Origin: Alkaliphilus serpentinus
GTDB taxonomy: Bacteria; Bacillota; Clostridia; Peptostreptococcales; Natronincolaceae
Reading direction: 5' to 3'
Length of the DNA stretch: 64,000 nt
Assembly (NCBI RefSeq): GCF_009017255.1
Contig: NZ_WBZB01000013.1
Location: 186,001 to 250,000, forward strand
Shown here: piece by piece, positions 43,552 to 51,677 of the stretch
Numbering within the stretch: position 1 is the stretch's first letter
Layout of the letters: each line of letters starts with the position of its first letter
Notes under the pieces: model-generated
The model's input: the letters and a program-made list of their open reading frames with translations, nothing else
Told to the model about the DNA's origin: nothing
Databases searched by the model: none
Made by a program: the position numbers and the translations under genes

Positions 43552-43664
43552 CTCTATTGCAATATCATCACCTTCTAATCGTGATGGGTGTTCAGCATTT
43601 CATTTTCGACATTTCATCTCATCATTTATAAAGGATTTACGTCTTAAGTAAGGTTGGGTTCAAA

Positions 43665-43699
43665 TAGTAAAGCCTCCCATTATAAAGGAGGCTTTACTA
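43665..43699. terminator. Terminator of the glyoxalase gene
   Basis: TAGTAAAGCCTCC / GGAGGCTTTACTA perfect 13-bp stem, 9-base loop. It separates the glyoxalase gene from the attenuated leader. Confidence 0.85.
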
Positions 43700-43709
43700 A
43701 AGAAGATCG

Positions 43710-44090
43710 TTACGCCCTAATAATTTCCACATCATAGCCATCTGGATCAGCAACAAAATAATATCGTGGCGGGCTCCCTGGCAACCCCATTAGCTTCGTT
43801 ACTTTGTAGCCCATTTTTTCATGTCTATCTCTAGAAGCTTCTAAATCCTCTACAGACACGGCAATATGACTAAAGCCATTTCCGATGACATAGGGCTTTT
43901 CAGGATTATAATTGTAAGTTAATTCAATCTCAAAATTTTTGTTCCCATCACTTAAAAAAACCAAAGTAAACTCATGCTCTGGAAAATCCTTTCTTCTTGT
44001 TTCGATTAGTCCTAGGGCCTCCTTATAAAACTTTAAAGATTTCTCTAAGTCCATAACTCGAATACATGTATGTAGCAATTTATACTTCAT
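43710..44090 (-). CDS. gloA: Lactoylglutathione lyase-type glyoxalase I
   Basis: 126 residues from ATG 44090, which follows GGAGGGAT. Four metal ligands of the VOC fold are visible: His in LLHTCIRV, Glu in FEIELTYN, His in FSHIAVSV and Glu in YDVEIIRA, with DPDGYDVE at the end. It converts the methylglyoxal-thiol hemithioacetal to the lactoyl thioester. Since Clostridia use other thiols than glutathione, the cofactor thiol is open. It is monocistronic. Confidence 0.9.
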   Translation of the reverse strand: MKYKLLHTCIRVMDLEKSLKFYKEALGLIETRRKDFPEHEFTLVFLSDGNKNFEIELTYNYNPEKPYVIGNGFSHIAVSVEDLEASRDRHEKMGYKVTKLMGLPGSPPRYYFVADPDGYDVEIIRA

Positions 44091-44243
44091 TATCATATCC
44101 CTCCCTAAGATTTATCTTAATTATACCAAATTATGCAAGCTAATAAACTAAGATATGGAATTTTATAAGCATTAAATTGCCAGGGGATTAATTCCACATA
44201 TTACTATATAATTCGACATCTAATCAGAATTCTCTATAAACGA

Positions 44244-44273
44244 GTAAGAGCCTTATTTTCATAAGGCCCTTAC
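44244..44273. repeat. Strong intergenic hairpin
   Basis: GTAAGAGCCTTA / TAAGGCCCTTAC 12-bp stem with one mismatch and a 6-base loop, between the divergent glyoxalase and AraC genes. No T-run on either strand, so it may be an RNA element or operator rather than a terminator. The remaining DNA of the gap 44091-44388 is AT-rich with no gene. Confidence 0.55.
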
Positions 44274-44388
44274 ACATTTAGTTTAAATGTTAAAATTTAT
44301 TGGTTAATCCCAATTCCCCAAAATTATTATATAATATATATAAAATTATTAATTAACAAAAATTGCTCTCTTTTGCGAGGTATATATT

Positions 44389-45285
44389 ATGACAACAACA
44401 AGCTTATATTCTAGTGTAGAAAATTTAATTAATTATATTGAGGATCATATTGAAGGTGATCTTACATTGGAATCGCTATCTAGTTCTTTTTGCATTTCTA
44501 AGTTTCATTTAATAAGGATATTTAAAAACCTTACCAACTTTACAATGATGGAGTATGTCAAATCTAGAAAGCTGGCTTGTAGCTTGTATGAGCTGTTATA
44601 TACTGACATGAAGGTAATTGATATTGCATTAAAGTACCACTTTAACTATGAACAGAGTTACATACGGGCCTTTAAAAAGGAGTTTGGTATTACACCAGCA
44701 AAATTTCGCAATAATCAAATTCCAGTAAAAATAGTTGATAGGATAAATCTTGATTTTTGTACCTCTATTGATGATGGAATTCTATTTCAACCTCAATATA
44801 TTGTACGTCCTGAAATGAAGCTTGTTGGTGTAAAAGATATTATTAAGCTTAAGGACAAGTATGTAAAAAATTTAGCCAACAGTAGAGGGGTAAATTTTTT
44901 CCATAATCAGCGTATTCATATTAAAAATACTCTTAATCCCCACATTTATATAGGTCTTACTAGGCTGGTTGATCATTCAGCTGATTATACATACTATATG
45001 CCGTCGGTTGAAGTCAACTCCTTTGAAGATATACCAAAAGGTATGTTCTATGACACTCTCCCCAGCTGTAAATATGCTGTTTTTCATTATATCGGTAGAC
45101 ATCACGCTGAGTATATTTCCCTACATACAATGAAGGCATTATACGACTATATCTATTCAACTTGGATACCAGCAAACAATTATGATTTTATACGAGAAGG
45201 CGGCTTCCGATTTGAAGAAATTGATAGCACTATAACCTCCAATGATTACTGCGAAGCAAAAATTTATTTACCCTTCAAATTATAA
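44389..45285 (+). CDS. AraC-family regulator with effector domain
   Basis: 298 residues. The N-terminal 100 residues hold two helix-turn-helices (LTLESLSSSFCISKFHLIRIF, VIDIALKYHFNYEQSYIRAF, then GITPAKFR). The remainder (RPEMKLVGVKDIIKLKD, SCKYAVFHYIGRHHAEYISL, EAKIYLPFKL) resembles the GyrI-like ligand domain. It is of the same architecture as the protein at 14825-15685 but strongly diverged. GCGAGG lies nine bases before ATG 44389. Its target genes are not apparent. Confidence 0.85.
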   Translation: MTTTSLYSSVENLINYIEDHIEGDLTLESLSSSFCISKFHLIRIFKNLTNFTMMEYVKSRKLACSLYELLYTDMKVIDIALKYHFNYEQSYIRAFKKEFGITPAKFRNNQIPVKIVDRINLDFCTSIDDGILFQPQYIVRPEMKLVGVKDIIKLKDKYVKNLANSRGVNFFHNQRIHIKNTLNPHIYIGLTRLVDHSADYTYYMPSVEVNSFEDIPKGMFYDTLPSCKYAVFHYIGRHHAEYISLHTMKALYDYIYSTWIPANNYDFIREGGFRFEEIDSTITSNDYCEAKIYLPFKL

Positions 45286-45295
45286 ACCATAATAG

Positions 45296-45335
45296 AATTA
45301 GCGCCACCTTAATCAAAGTTGGCGCTAATTTTTAT
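45296..45335. terminator. Bidirectional terminator
   Basis: AATTAGCGCCA / TGGCGCTAATT perfect 11-bp stem, then T5, between the convergent AraC (+) and FMN-binding (-) genes. Confidence 0.92.
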
Positions 45336-45742
45336 TGAACTAACGCCTTTTCAATAGCCTTTAGGATGATTTTACTGCTTCCCGTCGCCCCTGAAATGGC
45401 ATCCACCTGAAGACTTTGTTTTTGGATGACGCTATTTACAATTGCCTCCGCCTTCTTACCAAAGCCACTACTTTTGTGATTTATGATTTTAATAGCAGTA
45501 ATTATACCTTTTTCTACAGTTACGTCTACTGCTGCACCAACCATCTCGTCGAAATCAAATTCTCCAGAATATGTACCATCTTCAACACCGGTTAAATCAA
45601 TACTGTTCATTTCAATTTTACTCACTTCATCACTAAATTCCTTTAGCTTACTACGTAAACCTATGTAAAACACTGCTGCAACTCCTACAATTACACATAA
45701 AGTTCCAATAACAACCCTTTTTAATGTTTTTCCATTATTCAT
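45332..45742 (-). CDS. Membrane-anchored FMN-binding domain protein, TetR-linked
   Basis: 136 residues. An N-terminal helix (VVIGTLCVIVGVAAVFYIGL) anchors a small FMN_bind domain: DGTYSGEFDFDEMVGAAVDV and VDAISGATGSSKIILKAIEKAL. Thr120 of SGAT is the likely flavin-attachment residue. It shares plan and spacing with the protein at 26007-26396. It overlaps the tetR stop by 8 bp, so it is translationally coupled to and repressed with TetR. Confidence 0.82.
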   Translation of the reverse strand: MNNGKTLKRVVIGTLCVIVGVAAVFYIGLRSKLKEFSDEVSKIEMNSIDLTGVEDGTYSGEFDFDEMVGAAVDVTVEKGIITAIKIINHKSSGFGKKAEAIVNSVIQKQSLQVDAISGATGSSKIILKAIEKALVQ

Positions 45743-46337
45743 AATTCTTCACCTCATTATTATTTAATAGAAACTCTATTTCCTTCTCTATAACCTGTAA
45801 AACAAAGTCAAGGTCTTGATTCTCATTTGGTCTATTCAGATAGAATAATAGCTTTCCATGAATACTTGCTCCCATTAGCTCTAACAATAAATCTATGGAG
45901 TTTTTCTGAAGATATCCTTTTTTTGAGGATTCGTTGAGGTTATCTAAGATCAGACGGCTGATCGAGGGTCTTTTACTTAACTCCTCTGGAATTTTGCCTA
46001 AATCTTCAAGGTAAACCAGTTTAAATATTTCAGGATTTTCTGCAAAATACTTAAAGAATTCTATATTATAAATAATTAGTTGTTCCTTACAATCCCACTT
46101 ATCATCTTTAAAGGTAATGACATGCTCATAGCAATCCTCTAAAAAATCAAATGCACAATAGGTTAACAGTGTATTCATATCCTTGAAGTAGTTATATATT
46201 GTAGCATAGGAGTATCCTGCAGTTTCTCCCACCCTTCTGGCAGTAATATTCTTTATTCCTTCGGTTTTTATGATTTCTTTAGCTGCATCTATAAAAAACC
46301 TCATAATCCTTTGTTTTTGTAAATTTCTTTTATTCAT
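45735..46337 (-). CDS. TetR-family transcriptional regulator
   Basis: About 200 residues from ATG 46337 (AGGA upstream; two earlier in-frame ATGs at 46343 and 46346 are closer to that site). The DNA-binding helices are clear: IKNITARRVGETAGYSYATIYNYFKDM. The C-terminal ligand domain is unassigned. It likely represses itself and the FMN-binding gene through two palindromes in its promoter (46360-46390). Confidence 0.88.
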   Translation of the reverse strand: MNKRNLQKQRIMRFFIDAAKEIIKTEGIKNITARRVGETAGYSYATIYNYFKDMNTLLTYCAFDFLEDCYEHVITFKDDKWDCKEQLIIYNIEFFKYFAENPEIFKLVYLEDLGKIPEELSKRPSISRLILDNLNESSKKGYLQKNSIDLLLELMGASIHGKLLFYLNRPNENQDLDFVLQVIEKEIEFLLNNNEVKNYE

Positions 46338-46359
46338 TGTCATCATTCCTATTCTTTAA

Positions 46360-46418
46360 TTAACATCGTTAATTTTATTAACATTGTTAAGTATATTATC
46401 TATTCTTTCATTAGTCAA
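46360..46418 (-). promoter_or_regulatory. tetR promoter with tandem operators
   Basis: Minus strand TTGACT (46413-46418), 17 bp, TATACT (46390-46395). Two 13-bp palindromes TTAACATYGTTAA follow at 46378-46390 and 46360-46372, centres 18 bp apart, one touching the -10 box. They are the presumed TetR sites. Confidence 0.8.
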
Positions 46419-46531
46419 CTAAAATTTTATAGAGTGGATATTTGTCGACTATTGAAGGATTTTCTCTAGATTAGTAGAAAGTATTAATAGTTTTAAAATT
46501 TTAGTATTGTATGGAGGAGAGTCAGGATAAA

Positions 46532-48505
46532 GTGAATAGCTACGATTTCAAGAAAGAAATTGACGATTTATCAAAAGTGCTACAGTTGATTCCAGAATAC
46601 AATTTTAATTATAGATTCCCAATAGATGAAAAAGACCACCTTTTTACCCTAAAGGAAGTCTTAAACTATATCTTAGATTCAATGTTGATTTCTATCAAGA
46701 AATCAAGTGCCTCCTTAGAGCAGCTTAGTATTTCCAATAAAGAACTTGAAAAGGCATATAAAATAATTGAAAAAAGCGATATTGTTGTCTTTGAATGGAC
46801 CTTAACACTTGATATTCCGACAAAATTTGTTACAAATAATATATCAAGATTTGGCTACACTCCTGAGGATTTTTATACTGGAGAACTAAAGGATTATTGG
46901 AATTTTCTTTATAAGGAAGATGTAGAGAAAACGAAAGAAAGAGTATATCACGCAAGAAAAATGGGTATGGATGAGTTCAAGCATTCCTATAGAGTTATCT
47001 GTAAAAACAAAGAAATTCGTTGGGTTGAAGAATGGTTAATACTAGAAAGAGATGAATCAGGTTTACCCGTATCTGAAAAGGGGATTTTAAGAGACATCAC
47101 TCAACAAAAGGTATTAGCCGATAAGCTTAAGGAAAGCGAAGAAAGGTATAGAAGTCTATATGAAAATGCCGCAGCTGTAATATACACCTATAGTCTGGAT
47201 GGGTATATAACCTCTGCCAATAACGCTTGTTTAAAATTATTGGGTTATTCTAGAGAAGAGTTGATTGGTAAGCACATTGAGGAGTTAATAGTTCATACTT
47301 CAGATGAAGTTCCCAGTTACATAAACTATGCTGTAGATAATCTTGAAAAACCCATAGAGATAGATGTTATGAATAAGCATCATGAAAAAATTGTACTTGA
47401 AACTTATAATAGCTTAATTTACAAAGATGGCAGCCCTTATGAAATTCAAGGTGTAGCCCAAAACATTACCTCCAGAAAAAGAGCTGAGGAAAAAATTGTT
47501 CATATGAGCTATCACGACAAGCTTACAGGCCTTTTTAATAGAGCCTACTTTGATGAAATCATTAAAGCCCTTGATGAGGAAGAAGCGTATCCATTAACTA
47601 TAATCATCGGAGATATCAACGGCTTAAAGCTCGCCAACGATGCCTTTGGCCACAAGGCTGGAGATGAATTGCTAAAAAAAATAGCGGATATTCTTCTTAT
47701 GGCCTGTAGAAAAAATGATATTATTACAAGATTAGGTGGAGACGAGTTCACAATCGTGTTGCCTAACACAGATGAATTGGTTGCAAAAAGAATCTGTGAT
47801 AGAATAAGAGATCTTTGCAAGAGGGATAAGTCCTCTGTAATTCAACCCAGTATAGCCCTTGGCTACGCCTCGAAGACTTCAAAGAATTGTACCTTAGATA
47901 TGCTTATTAAAGAAGCAGATGATAGAATGTATAAGAATAAGCTAAATGAAAGTAAAAGTATACGGAGTTCAATAATCTCTTCATTACAGGCTACCCTCGA
48001 AGAAAAAACCTTCGAAACCAAGGAGCATGGAGAGCGGATTAAGGTATTGTCTTTAAAATTAGGGAAAGAGATTGGCCTTTCCGACAATCAACTGGATGAG
48101 TTAAGCTTAGCAGCCGTAATGCATGATATTGGGAAGATAGGAATTCCTGACAGTATATTATCTAAAGCTGGAGACCTTACAGAGGAAGAATGGAAAATCA
48201 TGAAAAGACACACCGAGATAGGATACCAAATTTTGATGTCATCAACCAATATGGTTACAATAGGAGAATATGTTCTAGCCCATCATGAACGGTGGGATGG
48301 TATGGGTTATCCTAGGGGATTAAAGGGCCCAGAAATTCCTGTTATATCTAGAATAATCACATTAATTGACGCCTACGATGTCATGCTTCACAACAGACCC
48401 TATTCTCCATGTAAAACCAAAGAAGAAGCTATAGAAGAAATAAAAAGATGTACAGGGAGTCAGTTTGACCCTCAACTAGTGGAAACCTTCTTAAAAATCA
48501 TATAA
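46532..48505 (+). CDS. PAS-GGDEF-HD-GYP cyclic-di-GMP protein
   Basis: 657 residues from GTG 46532, which follows GGAGGAG; the ATG at 46511 is in frame but lies within that site. Two PAS domains (about 80-200 and 205-315) are followed by a GGDEF domain with intact RLGGDEF near 400-406 and an HD-GYP domain with HDIGKIGIP and HHERWDGMGYP. It can in principle both make and degrade cyclic-di-GMP. There is no membrane segment, so it senses cytosolic signals. It is monocistronic. Confidence 0.92.
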   Translation: MNSYDFKKEIDDLSKVLQLIPEYNFNYRFPIDEKDHLFTLKEVLNYILDSMLISIKKSSASLEQLSISNKELEKAYKIIEKSDIVVFEWTLTLDIPTKFVTNNISRFGYTPEDFYTGELKDYWNFLYKEDVEKTKERVYHARKMGMDEFKHSYRVICKNKEIRWVEEWLILERDESGLPVSEKGILRDITQQKVLADKLKESEERYRSLYENAAAVIYTYSLDGYITSANNACLKLLGYSREELIGKHIEELIVHTSDEVPSYINYAVDNLEKPIEIDVMNKHHEKIVLETYNSLIYKDGSPYEIQGVAQNITSRKRAEEKIVHMSYHDKLTGLFNRAYFDEIIKALDEEEAYPLTIIIGDINGLKLANDAFGHKAGDELLKKIADILLMACRKNDIITRLGGDEFTIVLPNTDELVAKRICDRIRDLCKRDKSSVIQPSIALGYASKTSKNCTLDMLIKEADDRMYKNKLNESKSIRSSIISSLQATLEEKTFETKEHGERIKVLSLKLGKEIGLSDNQLDELSLAAVMHDIGKIGIPDSILSKAGDLTEEEWKIMKRHTEIGYQILMSSTNMVTIGEYVLAHHERWDGMGYPRGLKGPEIPVISRIITLIDAYDVMLHNRPYSPCKTKEEAIEEIKRCTGSQFDPQLVETFLKII

Positions 48506-48511
48506 TATTTA

Positions 48512-48548
48512 AAAGAGTCAGATTAAGGAATTCCTTCTCTGACTCTTT
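48512..48548. terminator. Bidirectional terminator
   Basis: AAAGAGTCAGA / TCTGACTCTTT perfect 11-bp stem between convergent genes, A and T runs on either side. Confidence 0.88.
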
Positions 48549-48549
48549 A

Positions 48550-48960
48550 TTACTGGATTAACTCTTTAATTTTGTCTAAGGCACAATCTAAATGATATTG
48601 TAAAGATTCATCTGCAACCCCAGTTACAAAGATATTACACTTGTTAAAGGGAATGAGAATTTTCGTTGCTGAGCTTTGAGAAATTGCATTGGCCATCGAC
48701 GGAGTAAGCTCACCTAGCATAGAGTTTGCCGATATGATCCCTATTGGTCCCATAATTACATCTACTCTATCGGCATTAAAAATTATAGGATTTTCTCCGG
48801 TTGCACCTTCATCGGCACCAGCCTTAAGCATGTTGGATGTAGCCATGGTATTGGTTCCAAAGGCTTGAATATGTAGGGTTTTGTTACCCAGGCTTTTGAC
48901 TCTTTCAATAAGGGCTCTTCCTATACCTCCACCTTGTCCATCTATTACGGCAATTTTCAT
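48550..48960 (-). CDS. DUF3842 family protein
   Basis: 136 residues from ATG 48960, which follows AGGGGAGG; the longer open frame to 49053 has no ribosome site. MKIAVIDGQGGGIGRALIERVK is a Rossmann-like nucleotide-binding start, and GANEGATGEN-type (here GADEGATGENPIIFNADRVD) and IMGPIGIISANSMLGE segments define the family, which is common in Clostridia and has no known role. It lies divergent to the metal ABC importer. Confidence 0.8.
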   Translation of the reverse strand: MKIAVIDGQGGGIGRALIERVKSLGNKTLHIQAFGTNTMATSNMLKAGADEGATGENPIIFNADRVDVIMGPIGIISANSMLGELTPSMANAISQSSATKILIPFNKCNIFVTGVADESLQYHLDCALDKIKELIQ

Positions 48961-49073
48961 ATAAAAACCTCCCCTAAATACGATCAATACAATTATATCA
49001 GAAAATCTTAATAAATATAACCATCTATAAGGTTTCATCAAAATGATACCCAATGTGAATAGCCATATAAACG

Positions 49074-49102
49074 TTGACTTTTTAATGCTTTACTGCTATA
49101 AT
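49074..49102 (+). promoter_or_regulatory. Promoter of the metal ABC operon
   Basis: TTGACT, exactly 17 bp, TATAAT. A leader of about 190 nt follows (to 49300) with GAATC-ATGAA-GATTC and a terminator-like GTAGC/GGCTAC hairpin with TTTT at about 49210-49240, so some attenuation is possible. No Zur-type palindrome was recognised in the gap 48961-49300. Confidence 0.7.
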
Positions 49103-49300
49103 TACTGATATTAGAGATGAACTCTATATAGCATATATGAATATATGTACATAGTAAAGCAAATAAGCTTTGTATAAATGAATAGCGAATGTATTGAATC
49201 ATGAAGATTCGTAGCTTGTAGAGAATTGGCTACTTTTACTTCATGTTTTTTTATGTTTTATTTCAAAGCTTCTAAATATCTAAAGAAAGGGTTTGGTTTC

Positions 49301-49993
49301 ATGGAAAATGCCATTGAATTGCGGGATTTAACAATGGGCTATGGCAATCATACAATACTTCGAAACCTTTATTTAAATATAAAGGTAGGAGAGTTTGTAT
49401 CCATTTTTGGAGAGAACGGCGCAGGCAAAACCACCCTCTTTAAGGGCATCCTACAACTATTGCCCATTATGAAGGGAAATATTAAAATCTTTAATGTAGA
49501 TGTTACAAAGAGCAATGAAAAAACCTGGCTTCGCTCACAAATTGGATATGTACCCCAAAGACATAATCAAGGTAATTTTCCCATAACGGTTTTTGAAGCA
49601 ACCCTTTTAGGAAGATGGGGATCATCCTTTTCATACTTTAAAAAGCCCTCTGCAGAGGACAAGGAAGTTGCAAAAGACATCCTTCAGCTTGTTGATTTAA
49701 GTCATCTGAGTCACCAGGACTGCAGAAGGCTATCGGGAGGACAAATTCAAAGGTTAAACATCGCTAGAGCATTGGCCAGACACCCCCGAATCCTATTATT
49801 AGATGAGCCAAATACCCATTTAGATATAGAATCTCAGCAGAAGCTGGATAATATCCTTCATAGTATTCGAAAGGAATACCACCTATCGATTTTAATGATT
49901 AGCCATGATCAGCTTCATACTCGAAGGGTAAGTGATAGAGTGGTTCATTTAAGGAATGGGACATTTCAAAAGGATTTGGAGCTGGTTATATGA
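49301..49993 (+). CDS. Metal ABC importer ATPase (ZnuC-like)
   Basis: 230 residues from ATG 49301 (AAAGGG about ten bases before it). Walker A GENGAGKTTL, Q-loop YVPQRHNQG, signature LSGGQIQRLNIARA, Walker B ILLLDEPNTHLD and the switch His in ISHDQ are all intact. It powers a class-9 metal importer with the permease and lipoprotein that follow (4-bp overlap with the permease gene). Zinc or manganese are the likely substrates. The frame extends upstream to 49226, but without support. Confidence 0.9.
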   Translation: MENAIELRDLTMGYGNHTILRNLYLNIKVGEFVSIFGENGAGKTTLFKGILQLLPIMKGNIKIFNVDVTKSNEKTWLRSQIGYVPQRHNQGNFPITVFEATLLGRWGSSFSYFKKPSAEDKEVAKDILQLVDLSHLSHQDCRRLSGGQIQRLNIARALARHPRILLLDEPNTHLDIESQQKLDNILHSIRKEYHLSILMISHDQLHTRRVSDRVVHLRNGTFQKDLELVI

Positions 49994-50793
49994 CTCTATT
50001 GGAATTCTTCAAAGTACCCATCTTTCAAAGGGCTCTAATAGGAGCAATCATAGCTGGGGGTACAATATCCCTATTGGGAATCGTTATTGTAGTGTTTAAC
50101 ATGACCACCCTACGATTTGCCCTAATGCATTTTGGCCTCCTTGGAGGAGCTATTGGATTATCCCTAGGGGCCAATCCATTAACAGCGGCAATTACTGCTA
50201 TTGCCATTGGATCTCTACTGTTTGGCCCCCTTTCGGACAAGTTCAAACTGGATACAGGCATCATTGGCGGTTTTTTCATGACGGGAAGTATTGCAGTTGC
50301 TTTTTTGCTCTTTTACAAGGCTGGTGTTCCCGCTTTAGATGTCTTTTCATTATTCACCGGTAGTATATTAACCTTAACCAATAGTGATATAGTCTTTGTT
50401 GCAGTTTTAGGCTTAATAATCTTAACTACCTATTTTACCTTTTTTAGAGAAATTCAATTAATTTTTTACGATGCAGAACAGGCAGAATGGTTGGGGGTTC
50501 CTGCTCAGAAAATCCGTAATGGACTCTTATTTTTAACAGGGCTTGCCATTGGCGTGGCAATGAAGATTGTTGGAGCCCTACTGATTGATGCCTTAATCCT
50601 TTTATCAGCCATGGCAGCCATGAGGATTGCAAAAAACTTTAAGCAGTTATTGGTTATAACATCTTTACTTGGAATGCTAACTACCACCGGAGGTTTATTA
50701 TTATCGATGGTAATGGATTTACCAACGGGAGCAACCATTACATTAACAGGAGTTACATTTTTATTAATAAGTATCATGATTCCAACAAAATAA
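49990..50793 (+). CDS. Metal ABC importer permease (ZnuB-like)
   Basis: 267 residues with eight to nine membrane helices of the ABC-3 family. VVFNMTTLRFALMHFGLLGGAIGLSLG and GALLIDALILLSAMAAMRIA match the conserved membrane core. It starts at ATG 49990, overlapping the ATPase stop, and is 24 bp upstream of the binding lipoprotein. It should dimerise to form the channel for the metal ion. Confidence 0.88.
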   Translation: MTLLEFFKVPIFQRALIGAIIAGGTISLLGIVIVVFNMTTLRFALMHFGLLGGAIGLSLGANPLTAAITAIAIGSLLFGPLSDKFKLDTGIIGGFFMTGSIAVAFLLFYKAGVPALDVFSLFTGSILTLTNSDIVFVAVLGLIILTTYFTFFREIQLIFYDAEQAEWLGVPAQKIRNGLLFLTGLAIGVAMKIVGALLIDALILLSAMAAMRIAKNFKQLLVITSLLGMLTTTGGLLLSMVMDLPTGATITLTGVTFLLISIMIPTK

Positions 50794-50817
50794 AAAAAAA
50801 CATCTAGGAGGATGAGA

Positions 50818-51633
50818 ATGAAATCTAAAAAAATCGTTTTATTAATGGTAAGTATCCTGATTATTTCTTTATTGACAATAGGCTGTAAAGCTACTGAGGA
50901 AGCTGTAACCCCTGAAGACAATCAGGAAGCTGTAGAGTACATCGAGGATGAAGTAGCTGAGGAATTAAAAATTGTAGCATCCACCAGTTGGACTGCTTTA
51001 ATGGCGGAAGCTGCTGGTGCCAAGAATGTTGTTGTATTAGCTCCTGTTGAGTTGAAGCATCCACCTGAGTATGATTTTAAGCCTAGTGATGTTGTAGCCC
51101 TACAGGAGGCAGATTTTATAATCATGGCTGGTTATGAAGGCTTTATGAACAAAATGATTGAAGCCAATAATATTGATCAGAAGAAAATCATTAAGGTAAC
51201 CACCACCAATACCTATGTCAATCTCCATGAACAAACCCATGTAATTGCCGATGCTATTGGAACCCAAGAAGGTCAAGCCCAATGGGAAGCAGAATTTAAG
51301 AAGGTTATATCAAAAATTATGAAAAAAGCCCAGGATCATAATGTAGCTGAAACAAAAGTACTGGTACATGTTCATATGCAAGCCTTTGTTAAATCTTTAG
51401 GCTATGATGTCGTGGCAGTCTTCGGAGCAGAAGAGCTAAGCCCTGCAAAAATGGGTGAATTGGCTAATATGGGTCCTGACTTAATTATTGATAATTACCA
51501 TAATCCTCAAGGGATGACCATAGCTGAGCTGGCCAATGTAGAGAGGGTTGAGCTTAGAAACTTCCCTGGTCCTGACCATAGCAGCTTAATTGATTTGTTT
51601 AAGGACAATGTAAAATTATTAGGATTAGAATAA
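50818..51633 (+). CDS. Metal-binding ABC lipoprotein (ZnuA/TroA-like)
   Basis: 271 residues from ATG 50818, seven bases after AGGAGG; the ATG at 50812 is too close. The lipobox LTIGC marks a lipid-anchored receptor. An acidic linker (TEEAVTPEDNQEAVEYIEDE) precedes the TroA fold. Probable metal ligands are the His of ELKHPPEYDFKPSD, the His cluster HVHMQAF and the acidic/His residues of GPDHSSL. The His-rich loop of zinc-type ZnuA is missing, so manganese is possible. Confidence 0.85.
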   Translation: MKSKKIVLLMVSILIISLLTIGCKATEEAVTPEDNQEAVEYIEDEVAEELKIVASTSWTALMAEAAGAKNVVVLAPVELKHPPEYDFKPSDVVALQEADFIIMAGYEGFMNKMIEANNIDQKKIIKVTTTNTYVNLHEQTHVIADAIGTQEGQAQWEAEFKKVISKIMKKAQDHNVAETKVLVHVHMQAFVKSLGYDVVAVFGAEELSPAKMGELANMGPDLIIDNYHNPQGMTIAELANVERVELRNFPGPDHSSLIDLFKDNVKLLGLE

Positions 51634-51677
51634 AAAAATCCCGATCTAGCATCTTGTTTCTAGATCGGGATTTTTTT
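51632..51677. terminator. Strong bidirectional terminator
   Basis: A7 + ATCCCGATCTAG / CTAGATCGGGAT + T7, a perfect 12-bp core, between the ABC operon and the convergent GNAT gene. Confidence 0.95.

Noticed and set aside
43215-43560. T-box riboswitch in front of the nitroreductase
   Set aside because: The conserved T-box word TGGNACCGCG and a specifier loop could not be found. The same test excludes T boxes for the GNAT and APH-like leaders.
48961-49300. Zur box upstream of the metal importer
   Set aside because: No palindrome of the Firmicute Zur type (AATCGTAAT-like) was seen.
50505-50921. 138-codon antisense frame across the ABC permease and lipoprotein genes
   Set aside because: It is a shadow of two well-supported genes on the other strand, with no ribosome site.
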